Positions 1 through 7,938 of a DNA stretch of 64,000 nt are shown here, one piece after another (positions within the stretch are counted from its first letter, which is position 1; each line of letters starts with the position of its first letter). Origin of the DNA: Pseudonocardia autotrophica. GTDB lineage: Bacteria; Actinomycetota; Actinomycetes; Mycobacteriales; Pseudonocardiaceae. Below the pieces are notes generated by a model. It worked only from the letters and a program-made list of their open reading frames with translations, had not been told where the DNA came from and made no database searches. Location of the stretch: contig NZ_AP018920.1 of NCBI RefSeq assembly GCF_003945385.1, forward strand, positions 1,116,001 through 1,180,000, in the 5' to 3' direction. A program made the translations under genes and the position numbers.

Positions 1-234
1 ACGATTCGTCACGCAGAGTGCCTGTCCGACACCTGCCGGATAGCACTATGTGTAGTTGATCAACGGCGAGCGGTACGAGTGCGGCGGGTAAATAGGACTA
101 ATCGGACACCAACCGAGGGGCGACGTCCTCTTGCGTGGAGGGGTTCCGTACGTTCTGCGACACCGGGCCGTGACACAGCGTGAACATTGACGGTGAACGC
201 TGACGGTCGGTTCACACAGATGAGAAGGAGAACC
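1..234. other. gene-free left edge and upstream region of secreted repeat protein
   Basis: No coding region is convincing here. The segment is less GC-rich than the rest of the window and should hold the promoter of the gene starting at 235. A perfect 10-bp palindrome GTTGATCAAC lies at 55-64 and may be an operator. A Shine-Dalgarno-like AGAAGGAG precedes the ATG at 235. No -35/-10 pair could be assigned with confidence. Confidence 0.4.
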
Positions 235-867
235 ATGAACGCCCCCGAGACGTCCTCCTCCCGCCGTACCGCGCGGCGGATCGCCACCGTCGGCGCCCTG
301 ACCGTCCCGCTCGCCCTCGGCTCGGCCGGGATGGCGCTGGCCGGCGACTACCACGACGGCGGCAAGGGTCACGACAAGAACCGTGACTGCGCCCCGTCGT
401 TCGCCTCGCAGGAGGGCGGCCTGCTCGGCCTCGACGCTGCGGTCGACCCGGCCCTCAACATCGGTGGCATCGCCAACAGCGGCCCGGTCTCGCAGCACAT
501 CACCGCCGTCGACGAGTCCAACTCGGGCATCGTGCAGTCCGGCTGCGGCGCCGGTCAGGCCGTCCAGGTCGACGACCTGGTGGGCCTTGGCCTCGACATC
601 AGCCCGTCCGCCAACGTCGGCGGCATCCTCAACTCCGGCCCGGTGGAGCAGTCGACCACCACCGTCGACCGCTCCAACAGCGGTGTCCTGCAGTCCGGCT
701 CCGGTCACGGCCCGGGCGGCGGCTACGCGTCCCAGAAGGGCAGCCTGATCGGGATCGACGCCACGGTGAACCCGTCGATCAACATCGGCGGCCTGCTGTC
801 CAGCGGCCCGGTCTCGCAGTCCACCACCACGGTGGACCAGAGCAACTCCGGGATCGTCCAGGGCTGA
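235..867 (+). CDS. secreted triple-repeat protein of unknown function
   Basis: The protein has 210 residues. An N-terminal signal peptide (Arg-rich start, hydrophobic stretch about residues 18-36, likely cleavage after ALA at 36) points to export. The mature part has three copies of a ~47-residue repeat, about residues 57-104, 108-155 and 164-210. Each carries the signatures N-[IV]-GG, SGPV-x-Q and S-N-S-G-[IV]-[VL]-Q. Two Cys (52 and 104) bracket the first repeat and could form a disulfide. The Gln/Asn/Ser/Gly-rich regular repeats recall surface or amyloid-like proteins such as curlins and rodlins, but I see no specific match to either. Start ATG 235 is favoured over an upstream in-frame GTG by its strong RBS. 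It is convergent with the TetR gene and separated from it by a hairpin. Confidence 0.75.
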   Translation: MNAPETSSSRRTARRIATVGALTVPLALGSAGMALAGDYHDGGKGHDKNRDCAPSFASQEGGLLGLDAAVDPALNIGGIANSGPVSQHITAVDESNSGIVQSGCGAGQAVQVDDLVGLGLDISPSANVGGILNSGPVEQSTTTVDRSNSGVLQSGSGHGPGGGYASQKGSLIGIDATVNPSINIGGLLSSGPVSQSTTTVDQSNSGIVQG

Positions 868-892
868 TTCGGCCCGCATCCGCGGGAGGCAC

Positions 893-929
893 GTGCCGCC
901 CGGGCCGACGGACCCGGCCCGGGCGGCAC
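893..929. terminator. bidirectional hairpin terminator
   Basis: A perfect 14-bp stem (893-906 with 916-929) and 9-nt loop lie between the convergent secreted-repeat and TetR genes. There is no T tract, as is usual in high-GC actinobacteria. Confidence 0.6.
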
Positions 930-954
930 GGCCGATCCGGAACCCCGAGCAGGC

Positions 955-1512
955 TCAGATGTCCCGGCGCACCAGCATCCGCCATGCCCAGCCGGCGGCC
1001 ACCTCCGGGGCGGGCAGCGGATCGCGCTCCAGCCAGCTCGCCGCGACGCCGAGCAGCGACCAGGTCAGTCCCGCCGCGAAGACGTCCAGCGGGATGCCCG
1101 CCTCCGACTCGGTGAAGCCCATCCGCTGGGCGGTGTCGGCGACGAACTCCTGCATCCAGCGCCGCATCACCGCCGCCGCGTCCGGCGCTGCGGCCCCGTC
1201 GAGCGCCTGCCGGTAGAGGACGGCGTGGTCGGCCAGATGCGCGAACCAGCGCAGCAACGCCTCCGGCGGCTGCTCCCCGATGTCGGCCAGGACCAGCTCG
1301 GACAGGTCCGCACCGGCCAGCGTGGCCTGCGCGCTCAACGCGTCCGCGAGCAGTGACTCCTTGTCGGTGTAGTGCTGGTAGAAGCTGCTGCGGTTCACCC
1401 CGGCGTGCTCCGCGACGTCCGCGACGGTGATCGTCTCCAGCAGGCGCTCACGGGCGAGGGCGAGCAGAGCGTCCTGCAGCCGCCGACGTGTCCGCACCAC
1501 CCTGGGATCCAC
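955..1512 (-). CDS. TetR/AcrR family transcriptional regulator
   Basis: The protein has 185 residues. The N-terminal helix-turn-helix is typical of TetR: TITVADVAEHAGV followed by SSFYQHYTDKESLL. The C-terminal ligand domain is divergent, so no ligand can be named. GTG 1512 is preferred because GAGGA lies 7 nt upstream and translation would begin directly before helix 1; an ATG at 1578 is the alternative and adds 22 residues. The gene is divergent from a small membrane protein gene at 1661, a common arrangement for a repressor and its target. Confidence 0.85.
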   Translation of the reverse strand: MDPRVVRTRRRLQDALLALARERLLETITVADVAEHAGVNRSSFYQHYTDKESLLADALSAQATLAGADLSELVLADIGEQPPEALLRWFAHLADHAVLYRQALDGAAAPDAAAVMRRWMQEFVADTAQRMGFTESEAGIPLDVFAAGLTWSLLGVAASWLERDPLPAPEVAAGWAWRMLVRRDI

Positions 1513-1660
1513 CGCGGCATCCTCGCAGCTCGCGCCGTGCCGCGCCGACCGTCCGCGCCGGGAGCCGCTGTGGATCATCAGGATTATCGAGGCCCGGCGC
1601 GACCGGGCCCGGCATGCTGGTCGACGGGGCGCCATCGGGCGCCGGGACAGGAGTGGCCGG

Positions 1661-1942
1661 GTGACGACCGGGTGGACCTGGTGGGACGCGCTGGTCGCGC
1701 TGCTGCTGGCCGCCGCGCTCGGTACGGCCGCGGCCGGGTTCCGTGCCACGCTCCCCGTGCCCGCACGGCCACCCGCCGCGGGATGCACCGGGGCGGCGCT
1801 CGTGGCAGCGCTGGTCGTGACACTGCTGGTGCGCGGCGATCCGGTGCTCCAGACGACCGCGGTCGTCGCCTGCGTGAGCCTCGCCGTCACCGGCTCGATG
1901 GCCCGGCGGTCGCACGACCGTGGACGGGCACAGCGCTGCTAG
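1661..1942 (+). CDS. small hydrophobic membrane protein
   Basis: The protein has 93 residues with two to three predicted membrane segments (roughly residues 8-27, 38-56 and 60-75) and a short basic tail ending HDRGRAQRC. GTG 1661 is chosen because GGAG lies about 7 nt upstream and the longer open frame would run through the divergent TetR promoter. No family is recognised. Divergence from the TetR gene suggests, but does not show, that TetR controls it. Confidence 0.55.
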   Translation: MTTGWTWWDALVALLLAAALGTAAAGFRATLPVPARPPAAGCTGAALVAALVVTLLVRGDPVLQTTAVVACVSLAVTGSMARRSHDRGRAQRC

Positions 1943-1975
1943 GTTCGGCGTCCGTCCGTACCCGGGAGGCGCTCG

Positions 1976-2470
1976 TTGATCACCGTGCGGGAGCTGGGCC
2001 CCGACGACTGGAGGACCTGGCGCGACCTGCGACTGGCTGCTCTGGCCGAGGCGCCGCACGCGTTCCACAGCCGGCTCGCGGACTGGGTGGGCGCCGGTGA
2101 GCACGAGTGGCGGGACCGGTTGCGGGCGCCCGGCCGATACCTCGTCGCCGACCTGGACGGCCGTCCGTGCGCACACGTCGTGGCGGTGCCACCGGATCCG
2201 GACGGCGTCGCCGATCTCGTCGCGCTGTGGGTCGCTCCGCACGCCCGCGGCACCGGGGTGGCCGACGCCCTGATCGCCGCCGTCTCCGAGCAGGCCGTCA
2301 GCTGGGGCGCCCACCGGCTGGCACTGCACGTCGTGGTCGGCAACGAGCGGGCCGCAGCGCTGTACCGCAGGCACGGGTTCGCCGATCTCGGGGCGATCGA
2401 ACGACCGGACGGAATCACCGAGCACCGGATGGAACGGCCCCTCCCGCTGCCGGTCCCCGACGGGTCCTGA
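1976..2470 (+). CDS. GNAT family N-acetyltransferase
   Basis: The protein has 164 residues with the complete GNAT fold. It begins ITVRELGPDDW, has the acetyl-CoA loop APHARGTGVADALI (V/I-x-x-x-x-R-G-x-G-x-A/G type, motif A) and ends with the motif-B region GNERAAALYRRHGFADLG. The substrate cannot be predicted. The start is the rare codon TTG 1976, supported by GGGAGG 7-8 nt upstream; the next option, GTG 1985, would cut into the first strand. Confidence 0.85.
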   Translation: MITVRELGPDDWRTWRDLRLAALAEAPHAFHSRLADWVGAGEHEWRDRLRAPGRYLVADLDGRPCAHVVAVPPDPDGVADLVALWVAPHARGTGVADALIAAVSEQAVSWGAHRLALHVVVGNERAAALYRRHGFADLGAIERPDGITEHRMERPLPLPVPDGS

Positions 2471-2518
2471 CCTGCCGCGGAACCGGAACTGTCGGTGGTC
2501 CGCCCTACCGTCCGGTCC

Positions 2519-2935
2519 ATGACCACCGCTGCCTGCCCGGCGCCCGCCCTGACCGAGGTCGCCGCCGCCGTGCGGGCGTCCTGGGATCGCGACACCTGTG
2601 ACGACGCGGATCGCGCAGGCTGGAGTGCCCGGGTGCCGTCGCGCGGGCAGTGCGGTGCCACCGCCCTGGTGCTGCACGACCTGTTCGGCGGGGACCTGCT
2701 GCTCGCCGAGGTGTGGCACTCCGACGGCACGCTGCAGGGCTACCACTGGTGGAACCGGCTCCCCGGCGGCACCGAGATCGACCTGACCGGCGACCAGTTC
2801 ACCCCCGGCGAGACGGTGCAGCCACCGCGGGTGGTGACCCGGCCACCGGGGCCGCCCCGGCGCTGCCGCGCCCAGTACGCGCTGCTGCGCCGGCGGGTGC
2901 TGGCCCGGATCGGCGACCCCGGTGCCGGGCGGTGA
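2519..2935 (+). CDS. YunG-like protein of unknown function
   Basis: The protein has 138 residues. The pattern W..D..D...W....P..GQCGATALVLHDLFGGDL, followed by H..W.RLPGG.EIDLT..QF, matches the small soluble YunG-like family as I recall it. That family has no established function; the conserved Gln-Cys and downstream His resemble a thiol-hydrolase arrangement, which is inference only. ATG 2519 gives the start. It is convergent with mscL. Confidence 0.65.
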   Translation: MTTAACPAPALTEVAAAVRASWDRDTCDDADRAGWSARVPSRGQCGATALVLHDLFGGDLLLAEVWHSDGTLQGYHWWNRLPGGTEIDLTGDQFTPGETVQPPRVVTRPPGPPRRCRAQYALLRRRVLARIGDPGAGR

Positions 2936-2955
2936 GCCGGGCGCGCCGGGGGCCC

Positions 2956-3378
2956 TCAGTCGGCGGGCCCGCCCGCCGCGTGCTTCCCGGCCGCCTCCTC
3001 CCGGCGTCCCTCGCGCAGCAGGTCGCGGATCTCGATCAGCAGCTCGACCTCCGTCGGATCGGCCGGGCCGTCCTCCTCGCCGCGCTTGCGCCGCTCCTGA
3101 ACCGTCTTCAGCGGCAGCACCACCAGGAAGTACACGACCGCCGCGGTGATCAGGAAGGTGATCAGGGCGTTCACGAACATCGCCCAGTTGAACTCGATGC
3201 CGTTCACCACGAACGTGCCGCCGAGCTCGCCACCCCCGGACACCAGCCGGATCAGCGGCTCCAGGAACGCCTCGGTGAACGCCGTGACCACCGCGGTGAA
3301 GGCGGCGCCGACGACCACCGCCACCGCGAGGTCGACGACGTTCCCGCGCATCAGGAAGTCCTTGAAACCCTTGAACAT
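2956..3378 (-). CDS. mscL: large-conductance mechanosensitive channel MscL
   Basis: The protein has 140 residues. It starts with the amphipathic N-terminal helix MFKGFKDFLMRGNVVDLAVAV, then TM1 with its Ala/Gly/Val-rich pore lining, a periplasmic loop with GGTFVVNGIEFNW, TM2 (ALITFLITAAVVYFLVV) and a charged cytoplasmic C-terminal helix. It forms a homopentameric tension-gated safety valve in the cytoplasmic membrane during osmotic downshock. The length is normal for the family. Confidence 0.97.
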   Translation of the reverse strand: MFKGFKDFLMRGNVVDLAVAVVVGAAFTAVVTAFTEAFLEPLIRLVSGGGELGGTFVVNGIEFNWAMFVNALITFLITAAVVYFLVVLPLKTVQERRKRGEEDGPADPTEVELLIEIRDLLREGRREEAAGKHAAGGPAD

Positions 3379-3480
3379 GCCCGTCCTCTCCCGGTCGATC
3401 CGGCCGGGGAACCGACCGGCCGGATCCAGAGCCTGGCACCACCGGGATCATCACGGGCACACACCACGCCGTGCCGGTCC

Positions 3481-4551
3481 TCAGTGACGTCCGTCCCGGA
3501 CGGCGTCGGCGAGCGTCCCGAGCAGCGTGTCGGTGGTGTCCCAGGACATGCACGCGTCGGTCACCGACCGGCCGCGGACCATGTCCTGCCCGAGCTCCTG
3601 GCGGCCCTCGACGAGGAAGCTCTCCATCATCAGGCCGGTCACCGCACGCTCCCCGGCGGCGATCCGCTCCGCGAGCTCGCCGACCACACCGGCCTGCCGC
3701 ACGTGGTCCTTGCCGCTGTTGCCGTGGCTGGCGTCGACCACCACCCGGTCCGGCAGGCCCGCCTTCCGCAGCTCGGCCGCCGCCGCGGCGACGTCGTCGG
3801 CCGAGTAGTTGGGCTGCGCGCCGCCGCGCAGGATCACGTGCGTGTCCGGGTTGCCGGTGGTGGTTACCAGGCCGGCGAGCCCGTCGGTGTTGACGCCCAT
3901 GAACACGTGCGAGGCCGCGGCGGCCCGCATCCCGTCGACCGCGGCCCGGATGTTCCCGTCGGTGGCGTTCTTGATCCCGACCGGCATCGACAGGCCGCTG
4001 ACCAGCTGCCGGTGCACCTGGCTCTCCGCGGTGCGGGCGCCGATCGAGCCCCAGCTGACGACGTCGGCGATGAACTGCGGCGTGATCGGGTCGAGGAACT
4101 CGCAGCCCACCGGCAGCCCCAGCGCGGAGATGTCGAGCAGCAGCTTGCGGGCGGTGCGCAGGCCGCGGTTGACGTCGAACGTGCCGTCCAGGCCGGGATC
4201 GTTGATCAGGCCCTTCCAGCCGACCGTGGTGCGCGGCTTCTCGAAGTAGGTGCGCATCACGATGCACAGCTCGCCGGACAGCTCCTCGGCCCGGGCGGCC
4301 AGCCGCCGCGCGTAGTCCAGCGCGGCATCCGGATCGTGCACCGAGCACGGCCCGACGACGACCAGCAGCCGGTCGTCGGTGCCGTCGAGGATGCCGGTGA
4401 CCGCTGCCCGGCCACGGGTGACCGTCCCGGCGACCTCGGGGGTGCAGGGCAGGTCGTGACGCAGCAGCGCGGGCGAGATCAGCGGGCGGATCCGCTCGAT
4501 CCGCCGGTCGTCCAGCGGGGTGTCCAGCAGCGGAGCGGTGGGGGTACTCAT
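3481..4551 (-). CDS. aroG: class I 3-deoxy-7-phosphoheptulonate (DAHP) synthase
   Basis: The protein has 356 residues. It condenses phosphoenolpyruvate and erythrose 4-phosphate, the first step of the shikimate pathway. Type I (AroG/F/H-like) signatures are clear: GPCSVHDPDAALDYA, MRTYFEKPRTTVGWKGLINDP, GCEFLDPITPQ, GARTAESQVHRQL, GIKNATDGN and DASHGNSGKDH. Mycobacteria are known for a type II enzyme, so a type I enzyme here is notable but not unusual. ATG 4551 starts the conserved N-terminus. aroG versus aroF/H feedback specificity cannot be read from sequence. Confidence 0.95.
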   Translation of the reverse strand: MSTPTAPLLDTPLDDRRIERIRPLISPALLRHDLPCTPEVAGTVTRGRAAVTGILDGTDDRLLVVVGPCSVHDPDAALDYARRLAARAEELSGELCIVMRTYFEKPRTTVGWKGLINDPGLDGTFDVNRGLRTARKLLLDISALGLPVGCEFLDPITPQFIADVVSWGSIGARTAESQVHRQLVSGLSMPVGIKNATDGNIRAAVDGMRAAAASHVFMGVNTDGLAGLVTTTGNPDTHVILRGGAQPNYSADDVAAAAAELRKAGLPDRVVVDASHGNSGKDHVRQAGVVGELAERIAAGERAVTGLMMESFLVEGRQELGQDMVRGRSVTDACMSWDTTDTLLGTLADAVRDGRH

Positions 4552-4777
4552 CGGGGACCGCGGTCCTTTCCCGGCGGACCGCCCCGGATCACCTCGCCCG
4601 AGCCGGTCCATGATGCCGGCTCGAGGGATGGAGGGTCAGCGCGCTACGACACCGGCCGACCCATCCCGGGCCGGCTGGAGAAACCAGTAGTAGGCGCTGC
4701 GCACGTCCCGACCGTACCGCACGTCGCGCCCGGTGATCGAGCGCGTGCCCGCACCGCCGGCGTGGTACGACCGACCC

Positions 4778-5590
4778 ATGCGGATCGCGCTCGCCCAGAT
4801 CTCGTCCACCCCGGACCCGGAGGGCAACCTCGCCGAGGTCGACCGGCTCACCCGGGAGGCGGCCGCCGCCGGCGCGCGGCTGGTGCTGTTCCCGGAGGCC
4901 ACGATGTGCCGCTTCGGGGTGCCGCTCGGCCCGGTCGCCGAGCCGTTGGACGGCCCGTGGGCGAGCCGGGTGCGGGCGCTCGCCGCCGAGCACGGGATCA
5001 CGGTGGCCGCCGGGATGTTCACCCCCGCCGGCGACGGCCGGGTCCGCAACACGCTGCTGGTCACCGGGGCCGGTGCCGACACGCACTACGACAAGATCCA
5101 CATGTTCGACGCCTTCGGCTTCGCCGAGTCCGACACGGTCGCGCCCGGCACCGAACCGGTGACCGTGGAGTTCCCGGACTCCGACGGCCCGGGCACCGGC
5201 CCGGTCACGGTGGGCCTGTCCACCTGCTACGACGTCCGGTTCCCCGGTCTCTACCAGCGGCTCGCCGATGCCGGCGCCACCGTGCTGGTCGTCCCGGCGT
5301 CCTGGGGCGCCGGGGCCGGCAAGCGGGAGCAGTGGGAGCTGCTGGTCCGGGCCCGCGCACTGGACACCGGCTCGTTCGTCGTCGCCTGCGACCAGGCCGA
5401 TCCGACGACCGTCGGTGGCGAGCACGGCCGGGCCCCGACCGGCATCGGCTACAGCCTGGTCGCGGGGCCGCGGGGGGAGATCGTCGACAGCCTCGGGGCG
5501 GAGCCGGGCCTGCTCGTCGTGGATCTCGATCCGGCCGTGGCCGGGCAGGTGCGCGAGCAGATCCCGGTGCTGCGCAACCGCCGCTTCTGA
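4778..5590 (+). CDS. nitrilase-superfamily carbon-nitrogen hydrolase
   Basis: The protein has 270 residues with the Glu-Lys-Cys triad visible: E40 in LFPEAT, K106 in YDKIHMFDAF and C150 in GLSTCYDVRFPGLY. The architecture and the HYDKIHMFDAFGF segment resemble Nit1/Nit2-type omega-amidases and deaminated-glutathione amidases, so an amide-hydrolysing repair or salvage role is likely. The substrate remains inference. ATG 4778 gives the start. Confidence 0.88.
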   Translation: MRIALAQISSTPDPEGNLAEVDRLTREAAAAGARLVLFPEATMCRFGVPLGPVAEPLDGPWASRVRALAAEHGITVAAGMFTPAGDGRVRNTLLVTGAGADTHYDKIHMFDAFGFAESDTVAPGTEPVTVEFPDSDGPGTGPVTVGLSTCYDVRFPGLYQRLADAGATVLVVPASWGAGAGKREQWELLVRARALDTGSFVVACDQADPTTVGGEHGRAPTGIGYSLVAGPRGEIVDSLGAEPGLLVVDLDPAVAGQVREQIPVLRNRRF

Positions 5591-5631
5591 GCCCCGGCAC
5601 GGCCCCGGCACGGCCCCGGCGCGGTCTCGGC

Positions 5632-5931
5632 TCAGCCGCCGGCCGCGGCGATCCGGTCGCAGATGTGCCCGGCCAGGTCGGTGTCCTTCGCAGTCAGCCC
5701 GCCCTCGGAGTGGGTGGACAGCCGGAAGGTCAGGGTGTTGTAGCGGATGTCGATGTCCGGATGGTGGTCGGCGGCCTCGGCATCCTCGGCGACCCGGTCC
5801 ACCACCGCGATCGCGGCGGCGAAGTCGGGCAGCTTCGCGGTGCGGACGATCGCGTTGCCGTCCCGCTCCCAGCCCGGGAGCTTCAGCAGCGATGCGGTGA
5901 TCTCGGCGTCGGTCAGCAAGGGGGTGGCCAT
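5632..5931 (-). CDS. phhB: 4a-hydroxytetrahydrobiopterin dehydratase (PCD/DCoH)
   Basis: The protein has 99 residues. The active-site signature ADHHPDIDIRYNTLTF and the late TAKDTDLAGHICDRI match pterin-4a-carbinolamine dehydratase. It would dehydrate a 4a-hydroxypterin; in bacteria lacking pteridine-dependent hydroxylases the role is uncertain. It is convergent with the C-N hydrolase. The 40 bp between them carry three near-copies of an 11-mer CCCGGCACGGC. Confidence 0.9.
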   Translation of the reverse strand: MATPLLTDAEITASLLKLPGWERDGNAIVRTAKLPDFAAAIAVVDRVAEDAEAADHHPDIDIRYNTLTFRLSTHSEGGLTAKDTDLAGHICDRIAAAGG

Positions 5932-6011
5932 CGCCCCATCGTGGCGCAGTCACCCCGCTCCGGCCCAGTGGCCCGCGCGGACCGCCCGCGATCCCGGCGG
6001 TGCCGGGGCGC

Positions 6012-6839
6012 TCAGGAGTCGCGGCCCAGCAGGTATCCGGTGATTCCCGCTCCGGCGACGGCGAACCCGGCGGCGCGCAGCGTCGTCGCCAAGACCGGAC
6101 CGGTGTCCACCGGCACGGCCAGGGTGGCCGCGAGCACCTCGTGCCAGTGCCCGGTCGGCAGCGCGGGCGCCGCCGGCTCCCACAGCGCCGCCACCAGTGG
6201 CGCGACGACCAGTGCGACCAGCCCGGTCACGACGACCACCGACGACCGCCGCGCCGCCGCCGACACCGCGAGCAGCAGGATCCCGAACCCGATCAGCTGC
6301 CCGGCCGTCCAGGCCGCGAGCAGCCCGGCCCTGGCGAGCGTCGGCCCGACCCCGAACCACCCGGTACCCATCATCAGCGAGCCGGCGAGCAGCGCGGAAC
6401 CCACCACGACGACCGTGGCCAGCACCGCGGCGGCGGCCACCGCGGACGCCTTCAGCAGCACCAGCCGGCCGGGCCCGACCGGGGACAACCGCAGCCCGTC
6501 GAGGGTGCCGCGGGCCCGCTCGGCGGCGAACGCGTCGGCCGCGACGAGCACCACCGGCATACCCAGCGAGAACGCGGCCGGCTCGGCCAGCGCGACCATC
6601 AGCACACCCAGCGTGTAGGAGTATCCTTCCGAGCCGGTGGCCAGCGCGATCGCCGCCGCGACCGGTACCAGTGCGGCCGCCGCCAGGGCCACCGCGGTAC
6701 GCGGGCGGGCCAGCGCCAGCTCGATCTCGGAGCGGAGCAGCCGGGCCAGCGGCGCCGCCGTCCGCCGCCCGGCGCGCCCCGGAGGTCCGGAGCGGGGGTG
6801 CGGATACCGGCCGTCCGCGGACCGTGCCGGGGCGCTCAC
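6012..6839 (-). CDS. ABC-2-type transporter permease
   Basis: The protein has about 275 residues. After a basic N-terminal tail it has about six hydrophobic segments, typical of an ABC-2 permease subunit, with AAERARGTLDGLRLSPVGPGRLVLLK in the cytoplasmic coupling loop. GTG 6839 overlaps the stop of the ATPase gene by 4 nt (GTGA), which marks translational coupling. With the upstream ATPase it forms an exporter; the substrate is unknown. Confidence 0.85.
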   Translation of the reverse strand: MSAPARSADGRYPHPRSGPPGRAGRRTAAPLARLLRSEIELALARPRTAVALAAAALVPVAAAIALATGSEGYSYTLGVLMVALAEPAAFSLGMPVVLVAADAFAAERARGTLDGLRLSPVGPGRLVLLKASAVAAAAVLATVVVVGSALLAGSLMMGTGWFGVGPTLARAGLLAAWTAGQLIGFGILLLAVSAAARRSSVVVVTGLVALVVAPLVAALWEPAAPALPTGHWHEVLAATLAVPVDTGPVLATTLRAAGFAVAGAGITGYLLGRDS

Positions 6840-7852
6840 CGGACGCTCCCGGCCCACGCCGCCGCCGGCGCCATCCGGGGATCGGGGCCCCGGGCACCGG
6901 CATCGGGGGTGTCGGTGAGCCGGGCGAACACGTCCTCCAGCCGGGCGGAGGGCCGGGTGACCTCGCGCACCGCGACGCCGGCGTGCACCAGCAGCGCGAC
7001 GACCTCCGGCGCCGCTGCGCCGGTCACGTGCACCCGGTCAGCGGCGGGCGCGCCGGCGTCGAACCCGTGTGCCCGCAGGGTGTGCACGGCGAGACCGGTG
7101 TCCGGGGTGGTGACCACCAGCGGGCCCGGCCCCCCGCTCAACAGGTCCCGCAGCGGCCCGGCCGTCAGCAGTCGTCCGGCGCGGAGAACGGCGACATGGG
7201 TGCAGGTCGCCTCGATCTCACCGAGCAGATGCGAGCTGATCACGACGGTCGCACCGGCCGCGTGCATCTCGCCGATCAGCTGCCGGACGTCCCGGGTGCC
7301 TGCCGGATCGAGGCCGTTGGTCGGCTCGTCCAGCACGACGAGCCGGCGCCGGGTGAGCAACGGGACCGCCAGGCCGAGTCGTTGGCGCATCCCCGGCGAG
7401 TACTCGCGGACCCTGCGGTCGGCGGCCTCGGACAGCCCGACCCGGTGCAGCACCGCGGCGACCGCGGCCGGGATCCGGGCGGTGTCCAGCAGCGGTTCGG
7501 CGGCCGCGTAGCGGAGCAGGTTCTGCCTGCCCGTCCGGTGCGGGTGCGCGGCGGGCAGCTCGATCAGGGCGCCGACGTGCGGGAGCACCTCGCAGGCCCG
7601 CCCGGGCAACTGCCTGCCGAGCAGCTCGACCGTGCCCTCGGTCGGCGCGAGCAGCCCGAGCAGCATCCGCATCAACGTCGTCTTGCCCGCACCGTTGGGA
7701 CCGAGCAGGCCGAGCACCGAGCCCATCGGGACGTCGAGATCGACACCGTCGACGGCCCGGACCGCGCCCGCCCCACGGCCGAAACCACGGCCGAGGCCGA
7801 CGGCGCGGATGGCGGGCGGGCGGCCGGGCGGAACGGTGACGGGCTGTTGCAC
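6836..7852 (-). CDS. ABC transporter ATP-binding protein (drug-exporter type)
   Basis: The protein has 338 residues. Walker A is GPNGAGKTT, the signature is YSPGMRQRLGLA, Walker B is LVVLDEPTNGLD, and a switch His follows in ISSHLL. The ~100-residue C-terminal extension after the ABC domain is typical of the BcrA/DrrA exporter class. It energises the permease encoded immediately downstream with a 4-nt overlap. No resistance or biosynthetic neighbours hint at a substrate. Confidence 0.92.
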   Translation of the reverse strand: MQQPVTVPPGRPPAIRAVGLGRGFGRGAGAVRAVDGVDLDVPMGSVLGLLGPNGAGKTTLMRMLLGLLAPTEGTVELLGRQLPGRACEVLPHVGALIELPAAHPHRTGRQNLLRYAAAEPLLDTARIPAAVAAVLHRVGLSEAADRRVREYSPGMRQRLGLAVPLLTRRRLVVLDEPTNGLDPAGTRDVRQLIGEMHAAGATVVISSHLLGEIEATCTHVAVLRAGRLLTAGPLRDLLSGGPGPLVVTTPDTGLAVHTLRAHGFDAGAPAADRVHVTGAAAPEVVALLVHAGVAVREVTRPSARLEDVFARLTDTPDAGARGPDPRMAPAAAWAGSVR

Positions 7853-7938
7853 CGGAACAGGGTGACCTTCCGTGCCCGCGGGCGTGGCGTTTCCGGGACA
7901 TCCGCCGGGCCTGCGGGGGCCCTGCGAGGATCGGTGCC

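Noticed and set aside
1448..4348. Open frame of 966 codons on the minus strand
   Set aside because: Low-complexity Arg/Gly/Pro translation overlapping recognised genes; a high-GC shadow.
2650..6618. Open frame of 1322 codons on the plus strand
   Set aside because: It runs across mscL, aroG, the C-N hydrolase, PCD and the ABC permease, which are all recognised families in other frames. Long antisense frames are expected at this GC content.
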